Source: Helopsaltes ochotensis (Eukaryota > Chordata > Aves > Passeriformes > Locustellidae). Taken from it: DNA of 64,000 nt. The stretch lies in NCBI GenBank assembly GCA_013400155.1, contig VXBM01000893.1, forward strand, positions 114,034-178,033. Direction: 5' to 3'. How positions within the stretch are numbered: position 1 is the stretch's first letter; each line of letters starts with the position of its first letter. Shown here piece after piece: positions 38,101-52,000 of the stretch. The notes beneath the pieces are model-generated. The model saw only the letters and a program-made list of their open reading frames with translations, did not search any database and had not been told where the DNA came from. Position numbers and translations under genes: made by a program.

Positions 38101-40075
38101 TTAGATCTCACCTTTAAGATTAGAATAGCAGAAACCCAAGATAAAAGCTAATAAAACAGAGGACAAATAAGACTGACTTCTTATCTCTCTAGCAATATAG
38201 AGAAACATTTCTTACATGCTCAGCTACTTAATGTTTCTGATCAGGCATGTTTCTGTAACCACTGTATATTTTTACAATATAAAAGTCAAGTAGAAAGATT
38301 CAATAGAGAGTTTAAGGGATCTAATAATCTCTCTAACTCTCAGCAAGACATGCATTTTCTATAGTCTTCTTCAATGGCACAGCCCAGCTAGACTGGTTTA
38401 TAAACCTCTGAAGGTGCTTAGCACAAAAGGACCATCAAAAAAGTATGAGAGGAAGATAGATAAGAAATACCCTTAACACCAGTACGGAATTTTCACCGGT
38501 TAAAGATAGACTTTCATGTTCTTACTTCAGTCTTCTGGCCGAGCCTTTTTAACCAATGCCAGATATATACAATTTGACACCTCCAAGTTCACCCCCTTCT
38601 GGGATATTAACTTTTAAGCTAATATTTCTTTATAATTCCTTGTCAGTAATTGCTGTGTTCGAACCAAGAGGTAAATAATGTAGTGACTTGGTATAGCCTG
38701 AATTCATAAAGTTCATGCAGGGAGTGCCATGCACACCAGAAATCACACTTATGAAGGCATTTAGGTACACACCAATGAGGGCTTCCAAGGTTTGCATTGA
38801 GTAGCTCTCCGCAACAGCTACTGGGGACAGAAGTACCCTTTTACTTTGATTACTAGCAGCCCATGTCCTGCAGTAATCAAAGGATCAGATTGAGCTTCAG
38901 CTCCTACTGTTGTGTGCATTTCTTTGCAGCTTTCCCACCCACGTCAGCTGCGGGTCCTGTGGGGTGCTGAGCACCCAATGTCCCTGGGGTTTATCGCCCC
39001 AATGCCCTGGTTTGTCACCAGAGCTCCGCACAGGAGCAGACCTTGCTGCTTTAACAGACAGACATTAAGATCAGAGTGGGTCCTCCGTGGCATTTTCTGA
39101 GTGCACCAGAAGGCTGAACAGAAGAACACAACTGAGACGCAAACAAGTCTTGTATGGTATAACAGAATTAGCAGGAAGACAATATTCGCTGTGTAAGGAG
39201 GAAAAACAAAACAAACAACACTATAAGCTTGAAAACATTCGCCTCGCTCTTCTGTGGTTTGAGAAGTGAAGTCTAGCACGGCAAAACAAAAATCAGACCT
39301 GCTTTTAATCTGTGAACAGCACTCTTGATGAAATCTGTCATGTTTCTGGCTTTGGTTTTTTCCTTGAGAAAAGAGCAAAAAATGTTATTTTTCTTAAAGA
39401 ATTTCCAAATGTTTTATCTTTATTAATGTTTCTATATGATATAGTTCATCACTGCAGGCAAATCTGTCTCATTCATTAATTCTTCCACTGTCAAAACAGC
39501 ATAAGCAATAGTTTATAACATCTTAAATCTTGGACATCAGTCATAATATAAAGATTTCCCGTTATGTATAGGATTGTCTCTTCTGATGTGCGTGAAAGGC
39601 TGGTCAGGACTGTTCTTACAAGCAGTACAATATTCTGTATTGAAGCACTAAGCCTATTAATGGCATTTGAATTTTTGAGTTGCTTTTGTTGCTGATTGTG
39701 GTTTTCCAGATGGTAAGAAATTAATCACTTAGTTTAAATATTTTTTAATGCTCTTTCTGCAAGTCTCCTATTTGATGCAAGATTTGGCAAGTCCTCTGAA
39801 GTCTGGGTTCCTAAAGATACCGTCTTCCGTCCAACAAGCTCAAGATCCCTATTCCCTCCTACTTATTTGCAAATAAAAAACAGAAAATCACTTGAAGGGA
39901 CATTAAAAAAAATGACATAACAGTCCTAAAAACAGATTTATAGTTTGTTTCATTTAAAAATGCTAAGCAAAATGTAACCTCACTACCTCAGTCTTCAAAA
40001 GATCCCGTTCAGTAAATATGATCATTTCAGATCTCTTTGGCAAGATGTATTAATCAGCTGTCATTCTTCCCTTAA
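26121..40075. other. Intergenic, repeat-poor AT-rich DNA
   Basis: I see no gene in this stretch and no recognisable CR1, LTR element or DNA transposon. It holds only short A/T runs and unremarkable ORFs of 60-144 codons. The longest (38,944-39,378, - strand) shows no domain I recognise. Candidate regulatory DNA at about 30.36-30.80 kb is listed separately. A G+C-richer block at 31,460-31,880 carries two overlapping - strand ORFs (93 and 111 codons) of unknown nature; it may be an old unrecognised repeat. Confidence 0.6.
30360..30800. promoter_or_regulatory. Candidate conserved non-coding element
   Basis: This patch shows scattered CpGs (gatgccgg, catccgcaca, gtcaacgc, ggagacgaagt, ccacgttac) in a region that otherwise has almost none. 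It is followed by many ATTA/TAAT cores at 30,645-30,750. There is no ORF of note and no repeat signature. Local CpG retention plus clustered homeodomain cores is compatible with an enhancer in the desert beside CDIN1. Only an alignment with other vertebrates could confirm it. Confidence 0.28.
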
Positions 40076-40151
40076 GCAGGACACACCAAAAAAGATTGAG
40101 TGCTGCCACACCTGCAGGACACACCAAAAAAGATTGAGTGCTGCCACACCT
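40076..40151. repeat. Perfect 38-bp tandem duplication
   Basis: Bases 40076-40113 are repeated without a single mismatch at 40114-40151. The unit begins gcaggacacacc and ends gctgccacacct. The absence of any divergence suggests a recent event, or one allele of a polymorphic duplication, or an assembly artefact. It is in intergenic DNA. Confidence 0.95.
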
Positions 40152-42954
40152 GTAACACACATTTAAAAGTCATTGCCTTTTCTTTGAGTTAACTTGAAGA
40201 AAGAGCAGAAAACCAAAATGAGTGCCAGAGTGCTTCATGTGGCTTTTTTCTTTCTTGATTTTTGTGCTATTAACGCTGTCATTTTTGAACTTTGACTGAG
40301 GAAGGTGAAGAGGAAGCCACTTAAGTCATTGCTGCATCTATGTATATTATTTAAAGGCTTTAAAAATGTGTGGATCCCATTTGTTCCATTACATGTATAA
40401 GCAGCTCTAACACCACAAAAGCTGGTGCAGCTACAGAGCAGGGCCTAAGAACGGGGGAAATGGGAAAAGCCAAGTGCTCCAAGTGACAGGCTTTTATGTT
40501 GCAAAGCAATGTCATCTGCAAATATTTAAGTCAGAAGAAGGGAGCAGAGAAAAAGCAATGGGCTTCAAGTCTTAAAAACGGATGATCAAAGGGGGATTAG
40601 ATCACAGGGAAGTATCAGACTGGAATTGTGCAGTCCTATGTAACAGATGTTTGGGTTCTAGAAGGACAAACACCATCTTGGGGTAAATCAGCTCCTCAAA
40701 AGTGTGTTCTTCAGCTGCTTAGAGACACCCTTTCTTGGTCACAGGTCACCTCTAGTCTGACCTCTGACTTTAAAGTTCTGAAAATAACTGATTTAATAAA
40801 AGCCAGAACAGCACAGCCAGTTCAGTAAGAACATTATACCAGGTTAACTGCAATTAGCTGTTTTAGGCAGCTGAATTTGCAAGCCTCCTTCAGCAACCAC
40901 CCACCCCCAGCTGACACGCTGCCGAAAAGCCAGAGCTCACAGAAGCCGTCCTGCTCATTATGAAAGTATTATGAGAGTCCTGGATTATGTTCACAGGTGG
41001 GCTCTCGTCGCTCTAGAAATTGTTTCCCCACTTCTCTGCCCTGAGTAAAGGTGCTTCTCCAAAGCACCAGAGACCTTCTCCAGGCAGGAGAGAGCTTCCC
41101 ATGCATAACCAGGCAATGAGGCTAACCCACAGCATTCAGCAGGGCATTCCAGCAGTGCCAGAGAAATACAGCACTCACAAACCTCAGCTCTCTAGGCAGC
41201 CTTCATTTTTCTCTCAGCTTTCTCTCCTTTACATGGCATTTTCTTGTCAATGCCTTCTTACCAGCCAAAAACATGAGCTGGAGTTTCTATCAGAATTATC
41301 ACTGCAGGCACTCCCTAGATAATCACCAACCTGGCTGAACTGAAGAAAACAGGTAACAAAGGTGAACAAGGGTATCATTGATTATTTTTGTTTCTTGGTG
41401 ACAAAAATTGTGACAACTGATATCTCTCGCATTCCTATATCTGATTTTGATCAAGACATCATACTGAATGACATATTATGAGCTAAACATACAAGAAGTA
41501 ACTGGGTTCTTTGGTTTTTTTTGTTTTGAATTTAAGTAAATGCTGCATTCTTTTCTTTCTCCAGTTCTCAATTCTTGCCAGGCCATGTTCCTTCATTTGA
41601 TATGATTTGCAGTTTGGAAAGAACATACCACAGTGGAGTTCTGAATGCACAGAGTTATGTTTTCTTGCTACTGTGCTCTGCACCTAAGGAAGGTCCTTAT
41701 ATCATTGGTGTTGCTATCCCCTGATGTTGTACACATGTGCAAGGTATCTTCAGTTTCCAATACAGTATTTGTGAAGAAAAATAAAGCTTTAGTCAACCTA
41801 AAACAAAAGTAAGGGAGAAAGCAAAAACTAATGTTCACCACATGCACTAGCTTGAAAATTCAGATGAATTTTCTGTACTTCTTTTGCTTTGAAAATTGTG
41901 TAAATCATGATATTAAATAATTTACAAACTCCCCTGCTTTAATTCATTAACATAGGCTGACTACACAAGTGCACTATTTTAACCTTAAACTGGAATACTA
42001 ATAAAATCCCTACACAAAACCAGGTATGTTTAATTTCACCTTTTATTGCACTATTATCCCAATAGATCCCAAGAACATCTGATTGAAGTTACCTTAAAAT
42101 TTCTGCAGTTAGATTTGGTACCAAATAAACTCCACTGATCACAACAACCTTGAACTCGTGGGAATTCAGATCCAGACCAAGGCTTTGCAGCTGGATTCCA
42201 TCCCAAGTTTAAATGCTACTCAGAATCAAAGTGTGTTGTGGCTGCACACACAGTTTACAGGAAATGTTCCATTCAACATTTTTGGTAGGTGTTCCCATCC
42301 TTTAATTACTCCCAAATTTCTGCCCAACTCTTCATACCAGCACCTGAATTCAGACTTTTGCTTTCTGTCTGAACTGACTAAAGCCTTAGCAGACACATCA
42401 CTTCACTGCAGAATAAACATTGTGGCCCTGATTTGAATCCAGAATTCTCTGAACAACTGTTTCACATCTAAGTAATTACACCAGCAGTAGTGGGGTCGCC
42501 TCCTTGTTTATATGGGGGGGTGAGAGGGTGCTGTTGGAATCACAGCCCATGACTTTATCATACAACATGAAAAGCCTTTGGGCTATCTTCTCAGCTGGGA
42601 TAAATAAGCAAAGCTCTATTGGTTTCTGGGTGAATGAGATTATAATTCAAATCAGAAGTGTAGTGTTTGTTTATACCATAACAAAGTATCACAGAAGTGT
42701 GTATCATAAGCCTTAAAACACTGCACTCAAGGACAGTAAAACCCACGAGTCTGAGCTTAAGTTTCAGTGACTCCAGTGAAGTTATGCCTATTTATTTCAG
42801 GATAGCAGTGCTGATGTGCACCAGCTGAGAATCTGGCTCTTTAACTCCTAAATGACAGCAGAAACCATTTACAGGGGGAGGGAGAAGGGGCTGGGATGGG
42901 AATCAAGTTGAGTACAGAGCTGCATGGCTGATAAATGGGTATCAGCCATCCCTT

Positions 42955-42974
42955 AAAACAGGCAGGCCTGTTTT
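42955..42974. repeat. Short inverted repeat, 9-bp arms
   Basis: The arm aaaacaggc (42955-42963) and its reverse complement gcctgtttt (42966-42974) are separated by two bases. It is a small symmetrical motif of unknown significance. Confidence 0.7.
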
Positions 42975-43479
42975 TTCGTAAAATCAAACTAGAGAATTAA
43001 TGAATGCATGCAAAAAGAATAATACAAAAGATATGTTTCCTCAAGGAATTTCCAATGTGTACACTATGCTTCACATTCCAATACAAAGCATTTTGACAGT
43101 AACATTTAACCAGTTTCTCATTTTATGTGCTTGAACACACAACTCTTGTGATTCCATACAAACTGCTGTATGCAATGCCTTTCAAAACAACCTATCTACT
43201 CATTTAAGCTGACAGCCTATGCTCACCTAAAAACAAAACTATCCTCTCTTCCATGCACCCCAAAAGCGTCCCAAACTAGCCAGCAGTAATAAATTCAAAG
43301 GACAGTTTTTCCTGTTCATGTTCCTGTTCCACAGCCACACAGCTCATCCCAGTGGGAGATGATACAATATGTAACATTGCTGTGTTTCACAGTAATTATG
43401 TAAGAGAAGTCACATGTGGCACAAATGGAATGTATACCAAAGAGCAGAAGCATATGTTCAAATAAGCCGCTGGTTATGT

Positions 43480-44420
43480 CAAAACTAATAAATTGCTTGC
43501 TGTAGTGGACTCAAGAGTAACAGGCCCAATGAGTCTGATGACTTTGCTACCACTCCTTTTGCTCCTCATTGAGCAGGCTGGAGCTGATTTCTTTTTCAGG
43601 GATTGTGTTTATGCAATACGAACATATTGTTATTTGCTACTTTCTGCATGATCATTTTGGCATTCTTATGAGAAGATGATGATGGTTCTGTCTAAATGTT
43701 TGGGAGGATTATCACTGACATGGCAAGTTATTAGGTTTGATGCAATATAGAGAACATTCACAGTCAGAAAACAGCATCCTTCATTTTTAGGAATGGAGGT
43801 AATTGTGCTTTGTGACAGTGCACATCCTTAAGATGTTATGTATCATTGCGTACTTAAAAAAGCAGTACTCTTTTTATTGATCTTTCAATTTCATTTTGAT
43901 TTAAAATGCAGATCTTTCCCTCCATTGAAATCTTAGCATTTTTATTTTAAAATGTATCAGAAAAAAAATCCATTTCAAACATATGCAGCACCATAAATTA
44001 CTTTTTGTGGTTGAAACAGTATTCGCTTATGTCACGGGTTGAACATCCTCCTTTATTAGAATGCTATTTATTGCCACCAGCTGCAGTGCTTAGCTAGGAA
44101 CGTTCTTGACACCAGCGATTGCTTTTCAGCACCAATGCTTCCGGCTGCTAACGGGGGCTTCTATTGCCAAATGCAGCCACTCCTCTTAAACTGTTCCTTC
44201 TGGTATACAGACAGCTCCTGTCACTGTTACCCAGAGCAGAAGCTGGGAGAGAGGGATCGCATCTGAACCCACTGCTATGGAATCTCTTAAGCCATAAATC
44301 TCCTATAACTTTAAAAGGCCTTGCCAAATACCACTAGCTTGAAAGCTGTCAAATGTGCTCAGGAAATCTACCCGTCAGTAATGGATTTTTTTCAAAATTA
44401 AGATGCGAGTTCGGCTTGTG
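43480..44420. promoter_or_regulatory. Candidate regulatory stretch
   Basis: About 940 bases without simple repeats or recognisable transposons contain several sites resembling homeodomain and bZIP motifs (tgatgactttgc, tgcatgatcattttgg). A more CpG-rich half starts at the gtcacgggttg block near 44,032. An old solo LTR or SINE could look similar. Support is compositional only. Confidence 0.22.
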
Positions 44421-46088
44421 AGCAAAGGATGTCTTACATAACAAGCCACAGATTTAGTAAAAGCAAGAGGATTTCTCTGTCTATCAGCTATCTAGCCAAT
44501 GGTCTCTATTTCATTAGATTTTTGAACAGGGAGAAACCAGACAAAGGTAATTACTCTTCTACTGTTAAGAGCTGTTATTACTCCTGCATGAGCAGCAAGC
44601 ACTGCCTTTTTCTTTCGTCTCTGCCTATGGCAGCCAGGAGAACTAAACAGGAGCAATATAAAAGTGGCAGTGTCAACAGCTGTCCTACCAAACATTAAGT
44701 GTACCTCATACAGTAAATCTTCAAAGCAGTAGCATGTGTTCTGCTCCTGTGTATGCAAATCCTGTTATTTTATTGATATCATTTGCACACATGCCTCCTT
44801 CACAGCTGAACCCTTGAAAAGTCATTGTATATAATTGGGCTCAACTAAGCAACAGAGGCAATCAGTGACAGGAGGAGACTGAACTCCTTTAACATGGAAA
44901 GAATTCCTTTCCTCCCTCAGAAAAGAAACACCCAGTAGGTCAAAGAGGAAGGTTTCTCTGCAGTATAGCACAGACAAGCCTGTTATACAGATGCCTGAAC
45001 CACTGGAATCTACAATTAAAAAAAAAAGTCAAGCCCAGAGCCTTCATGAACAAAATTTTTCTCTTTGTTTAAATAAATGAATGAGCAAATGTACTTTTTT
45101 TTTTTTGTCTATATGTGTATTTAAAAACCCTAAAACATTCAAACTAAAATCTTTGTAGGGTTAGGCTCTGCCACACAAGATAACTTAGCTGGCAAACATT
45201 CTGAAAATTTTTTTACTCACTGTGAAAACTGATAAAAGTAGGTGTCCTGTTCATCTTACAGACAGACTACAAAAAAAAATATCATTCTGCTTGCCATAAG
45301 GAAATTCTTTTACAGATTCAGAGAGTACAAGAGACAGCTGAAAGTTGGAGTTATTTATGGGTCAAAATACAATTGCTCTTTATTTCTTATCTTTGGCCCT
45401 GCAAATAACCCAAACCCGTTGTTAGCAAATAACTTTCTCTTTCTTTAAACTACAGATAAGTATATGTTTCCACTAAGTGACTCATAAAAATAAATTGGCA
45501 TAGCAGTTTGACTATAAGTGTTACATGTGACCGAGCAGCATTCATAAAAATTACTTTTTCCTTTGCATCTATATTCTCCTTGGGACAGAGTTTGGGCCAT
45601 ACTCTGCCCTAGACACTATATCCTCATATAAGGCCACTTCCCCACCACTGGAAGAGGTCTGCTCCATTACACCAGTCCCACTCTAGCCTTTTCTTTGGGA
45701 AATGCAAGACAAGATATGATAATGTAGCATCATGAAGAATGGGTGTCTTAAACAAGTCTCCTCTCTTCCAGCTGGACTTCAGCCAATTCAAATGGATGAG
45801 TGAGGGCCAACAGACATATTAGTGCAACCCTGTATTTAAAGCTAAGTTATCCTCTAAATGACCCTAGAGTCAATTTATAGATGCAGAGACTAATGTACAA
45901 GAGAGTTCAGAAGTACTCTAAAGCCTAGCTTTGAAAATGCCTTGACACATGTCACTAGTAGTACTCTCTGAGAGGGCAGAAAGGGGGAAAACATACAGAT
46001 GCTTACATCTGTGTTTGTCCAGTGTCCTTTCTGGTGATTTTTTGTTGTTCTTTGAATTTCTTTTTGTCACTTCGTAATTACAAAACCC

Positions 46089-46132
46089 CATATATGTGTA
46101 TATATATACATATATATATACATATATATATG
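46089..46132. repeat. TA/CA-rich dinucleotide tract
   Basis: Alternating purine-pyrimidine sequence built from tatatgtgta, tatatatata and catatata segments. It is largely self-complementary, so it can form hairpins or cruciforms. It is a simple repeat. Confidence 0.9.
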
Positions 46133-48420
46133 AGCAATGAAAATGAAACCTACCAGTTTTAATTCTTACTACAGTTTAAACCATAATTTATCCCTGCAGA
46201 CAAGTTCTCCCCCAAGGAGTTCAGTAGTTCAGCGGTATAACTTCCTCATCCCTACAGATACAAGAAATGCCCAGTTGCATGGTGCACAAGCAGCAAGTAA
46301 GGCAAGAAAGCAGAAAGAAAATATGTATGAGTATTCATTCCCTACTCCTTTCTTGTACCTGGTGATGGTAAAAGAACAGGCAGAAGAGGTGTCCAGAATA
46401 CGAATTGCACAAATTGTATCTGTTTAGTCGGCTGCCAGGTTACCTGGCAGTAAACTCTGTAGGATGTTGCTCTTCCTTTCCACAAAACTTGTGCTGCTGG
46501 AAGTTCTGAGCAGTTTTTCTTTCCTTGGTGTAGAGCAACCCTTCCCAGTATTTGATCAGGATTGGGCTTTTCCCAAGTTGTCCTATATAGATTTCATTCT
46601 CATTGCTTTTCATTCTCATTTTTATCTCACTTTATCAGTTGACCTAGATTAAGCTCCCAAGGAAACCAAACAAACTTTAATCTGTTCTCTCAACTGTCCC
46701 CAAAGCATAATTTCAGAAACAACTCAGATTTTCAGGGGAAGTTAATTGTAAAAACAAGATCACAAAAAAAAAAAATTACTAACAAAAAGACATGCAGATG
46801 TAACATATCAACATCTTATGTAATTTTTTTCTTTCAGTCAATTAGGACCATTGATGACATTTTTATGCCCAAGCTTCTTAAATGCACCATGAAACAAAAG
46901 TTTTTCAGGACAAACATGTAGACAATACATATAGTAGATAGCAAGTAACTGTTGAAACTGAGAGGAGGGAGTTAAAAAAAAAAAACCTACCCAGCATTAA
47001 TGTGAGTTTAGTATATTTTATGGCAATTTCAATAAGTTTAGTTACGTTCCTATAAATAAAAGTTATAGTTATGACAATCAGAGAGCTCTCTGTTGCCTGG
47101 TCATTAATTTTTTACTTGCTTTCTTGTAGAAGAGTCCACAGCTTTCTTTTCCATGTAACACCATTTCCCATATAAACATACTGCTTTGGTGTTTTAATGC
47201 TTGATTCTGCCTCTGTGCATTGCCGTAGGAGTACGAGTTGCGTGAACATCAACACAAGATCCTGGTGCAGCAACGCAAGTGGCCAGGTATTGACTTCCAT
47301 GCCACTGAGTCGGAAAGAGTCAATTACAGTCTCCTGAACAGTTGATTTGCAAGCCAAATCCCTTCAGTGATCTCTGAGTTAAATGCAAACAAGAAAGGGA
47401 TGAAAGGCTATTGTGGGAGCCCCCAGAAATGCAAGTGGTCAGTGTGGCAAGAAGGACCCCTTCCTTCATTTGCTCCTTTGCACAGTTGTCCCCACCAGCA
47501 GCGAGGATGACAGCTGACCACTGGATAAGAAAACATCCATCCCATTCATTCCACGACATCAGTTGCACCAGACAGTAAAACGAACCAACCACCTCACCAG
47601 TTTGCAGGCTGAGCAGTACAAGATTCTGAAGCCGTGACGCCTTCAGCAGCCTTGTACAGGTCATTTTTGTGCCGGTGTTTCCAAGCGCGGGGAAGTAGGG
47701 CAAGCCTTCAAGTGCCTGAAGCAATCCATCTATCCACCTGAGAAGCTTAACTGAGCAGCCTAATTTTTAGATGCAAGCATTCCAACCTCCCATTAAGTCA
47801 CTGTCAGAGAATTTTCAGAAGCTTTTGCAATGGCCCATATTTAGTACGTTTATAACTATCGCTAAAAATTAAGCACAGGAGTAATTTAAAACAAATGGCT
47901 GGATTTTCAACAGTAAGACAGAGGGATGTACTTCAGGTTGTGGTTGCCTAATTTGAGAGTTAGGTGGTCGTGTTTTCAGAAGTGCTCAGCATGTACTTTG
48001 AAAAATATTAAGCCTTATCTTAAAGTGCTTTAACAACAAAAAGAAAGATATATTGATGCAAAACAAGTTCCTGCCTACTGTAAATACCTTTTTTCAGTTC
48101 ACCTGAGGATGGCAAGTTTGTCCAGTTGCTTTGTGAGAAGCACATGAATGGGGCAGACAGATCACAGTCACATGCTGTTGAAACCCCATGGCTACAGACA
48201 TGCCAACAAAGGCAAGAGCAGTCCAAGACATCAGTTACTCAAAACAAATGAAACCATATAATATACAGGTATTCCTTAAAATTCTAGAAACCAGAAAAAA
48301 TTTTCCACTCATGGGACTGAGAACCTTCCATACTCAAACAGTCTAAACAACTGCCTGACTGCATGGGGGATCAGTTATCTTTTGAAGAAAATCATCGTGC
48401 AGAGAGTGAAGAAATAATTT

Positions 48421-48475
48421 AGAAGACAAAAACAAAAAGAGAAAGAAAATAAAGGAAGAAAAGAAAAAAGAAAAA
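48421..48475 (+). repeat. A-rich polypurine tract
   Basis: Fifty-five bases are almost entirely A and G, interrupted by only two C and one T. It is low-complexity DNA with no gene association. Confidence 0.8.
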
Positions 48476-49014
48476 TGATGGGACTTCAGAAGAAAACATG
48501 GGTTTGCTATCTTTATGGAAAACCCAAATAAACTGGGACAATAAACAGATGCATACAGACACTTCTCAGGAATTGCAAGTTCATTTTGCCAGAGAAATGT
48601 ATAGATATTTTACTTGGATCCAACCATAAACTAAAAATTAAATGCATGCAATAATACAACAGAGTATCTGAATACTCTTTGGAACTGTAAACTTACATAT
48701 TGAAAAACTTCCGTTCAAAAAGCATTCCACAAAACAGAGCTGCAGCATCAAAGTAAGAACAGTCCTAGGATTCAACGTGAAGAAGGACAAGTCAGTGTTA
48801 ATGGGAAAGAGGGACCATACTTTGGGAGCTGGCAGCCAAAATCAACAACCTTGCTTTCACTAGATCTCAAAGAATAATATTTAATTTAAGTACTGGCATT
48901 ATAGAAAGCCACAAAAAATGAGACTCCCGGTGCTGGAAGTGAGAACATATTTCATCTCCAGCCAGAATACTAGATCCATTCCAAAGCTGAGTTACTGGAA
49001 GTCTTCCATTGTCT

Positions 49015-49017
<3 letters not shown>

Positions 49018-49047
<30 letters not shown>
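49018..49047. repeat. 30-base T homopolymer
   Basis: A run of thirty uninterrupted T. It could be the poly(A) tail of a - strand retroposed sequence. However, the bases to its right contain no recognisable gene copy, so it is recorded as a homopolymer. Its exact length is prone to sequencing error. Confidence 0.9.
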
Positions 49048-49053
<6 letters not shown>

Positions 49054-52000
49054 GGCTTATTTTCAAAATGAGTGAGCAGGTATTTCCCATGTAACCCCAA
49101 GAATTAGAAATACACAATATGTTCATTTATTAATTTCAAAAATATAAAATTCAATTCTCTCTAAATAATTATATTTAGTATACACTAGACTGTTGAAATA
49201 AATTAAGCATAGTTTCAATTAACATGCTTTATTCAATTTTTCCAGTATTCCAACACTCTTCTGGGAAAGGAAACAAAAGGAAAAATGCTTTTACAAATCC
49301 TCCAAATGCTATACCCATACTTCAGTAAACAAATGATGTTATAATTATTATTTTGAGAATATTACTATGTTGCAAGAAAAGCACAGCAGATAGAAGATTA
49401 GTTAATCCTTTATATTAGCTAAACCAGAAACACTACTATATGCAGTATTTTATTAGTACAAATATTTTATTTCTTCTGACAAAATTGTACTAGATTTTTA
49501 TTTAAAGAAAATAATTTGCTGATTATTCTAGGAATACAAATTGTTATTTAGAAAGCAAAGTGTCATCGGTGTACTTTAAAATGTTCATTAACAATCATAA
49601 GCCAGAAGCAGTCACCAAATAATCATGGCCACAGAAGAAAGCTGTGTACCCACCAGGCTTTATTAGAGTTGCAAATCACAAGCAATGGACTGATTCCCAA
49701 TTTATTGTCTCCAGAAACTTTAGGAAAAACAAAGAGCCGAAGGCATCAGTGAAACACAGTTTGCTTCAAGTTAAGTCTTTTCAAAAGGGTATTTCTATCT
49801 AAAGATATAAGGAGCTATTCAGCAACAGCTGAAACAAGATGATTTTCAGCATATAAATGTGCACTCTAAGCCAAGTAAGAAATAGAAAAACCCTTTTGAT
49901 TTATCCCACAAAGATATTTCCCTTATTTTTCTTGTTTGGTGAATAGTCAGAGTGTGGTATCACGAGTTTCTGTTTCCATGAGTGCTGCAGTAAAGAGGCT
50001 TGCTTCAGACTAGCCCAGATAAATTCTCTAGCATACTAACTGCAATAGGCTCTCCAAACGGTTTACCCAAACCCCAAGCAGGGACACCACTTGAAATGTC
50101 TCTGTAGAAGTAAGAGCCCATGAGGGGTCTCACACTAAGCACACGCATTCCCCCTGCCCTATCCCAGGACACAAGTGGTGGGTGTTGGCCACCCCACTCA
50201 CGCAGGCAATGCTCACCTTAGAGCTGAGGGTCACTGAAAGCTGCCTGGCAGCTGGAAGCCTGGGTGGGATTTTCTCTTGACCTTTAAAGCCAATTGCCTG
50301 CTGCACTTCCAGCTATTTACTGCTGCTGCAGGGAGGAATGATATTTCCTTGTAAAAGTCTTTCTCCATAAGAACCGAGGTCTGCATGGTATCAACCCTCT
50401 GCTGAGAGCTGCAAACACTCATGTGTTAATTGCTTAATTGCTGCCCTGATATTACTGGGGGGAAGTTGCCCTGAGCTAGTGTTTTATAGAATCAAGCCCA
50501 AGGGTTGCTGCAATAACTAAGAATAAAGGGAGTCCATAAATAAAGCCCTCTTCAGACAGAGCAAAGAGCTATTTAGTTCAGCCTCTCTCTGAGTGGCTAA
50601 TGGAGTATATTTGAGGGAAAAGAATAGGAACAGAACCTTTCTGTACAACACAAATATATAAAACTTCTTTCCCTACAACCCTTAAAGCTTTCTGCAGCTT
50701 AGGAACCTCCTGAGCTAAAAGGAATAGATTCTTCTCCTTTCTTAAATCTTCCAGGTTAAAAAGCAGCCGGTAGTAGACCTGCTTTCAATAAAACCCAACA
50801 CACAAAGGCCCTGGGTGCTGTGAACCTGACAGCAATTTACAGCCATTTAGAACAATGAGTGCGCCTATTGCCAATACGCACTAGAAGAGCATGATAAATG
50901 CAGAGCAAAATTTAACATTTCAATCTAGATTATTAAAGAAAACAGTACTTCATCCATCAAATTTATATCTGTCCTATCTGGGTGTTTATCAGCATAGTTC
51001 TGTGCTGCATAAGCAGAACAACAAAGGCAGTGGCAGTAGCCCCATAAGCTTTGCAATAAGCTTGCACTGTGTCTGTCTGTGCAGAGGTGTGCTAAGCACA
51101 GAGGAGCTTTTACTGCCTTGTAACTCCAGCTAGTCCTCAGCATCCATCAAGCATGACAAGTTACTTCGTAAGATCAGATTGCTCTTGCTAGGGCATGTTT
51201 CCATGAGCATAAGAATAAAACCATTTCTGAAAGAACAAAAATGGCTGGGGTTGGGCTTCAGGTGCGTGGCAGTGCAGCCTGCTCTCCCCTCTGTTATATG
51301 GTACTCTGTGATGTGTGTTTGGCTCCCTGCAATACACTGATATGCATATTAAATGCACTATTTTTTTAGTAAGCATCATTTACAGGCACTGTATTATGTC
51401 CTATTAGAAAGAAAAGCCATTGCATTTAACCATGAATATGCTAGGGAGTTAATTTTAAATTCCCTTACTGTACACATCACATGATATTTTTTCAATTAAA
51501 CTGATTCAGTATCAGAATAGAGCATAACTATGCTTCCTTGAGTACTCTCACAGGCAGTTGAACATCTGGAGGTAAAAAAGCAACATTAGAAGAGCTGCCA
51601 TACAGGTTCTTCGTATCAAGCTGAAAAGAATTCCGTAGTCCCTACATGCTGCTTGAAAGTAGATACAAAGTATCTCTGAGAAAAGGAGCCATAGGATTTG
51701 AGACTATGAAGATTAAAAAAGGGTTATGAAAATGTGTAAATATGTTCAGAAGGAAATTATAAGGTGCCATTGCTGTCATCTGCAAGATATGTTTCTCTTC
51801 TGCATTCCAGCCTCTGTTGCTTTTAGTGTAAAGTGTATGTTACATTTTTGCTACTACTTACACTGTATGCATCTCAAGGGTTTGCTTATTCTTAATTAAA
51901 ATTAGATTAATGAAGTTTATCCTCAGAATTTTTAGTGTCTTCAGAAGGCCTCTGTTTTCAGGAAGAGGTCTACACCAAGACATAAGTGGGAAAGAGAATA

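Noticed and set aside
38655..38675. tRNA B-box-like ggttcgaac on the - strand
   Set aside because: The flanks do not form a T-arm stem and there is no A box or acceptor stem at the right distance.
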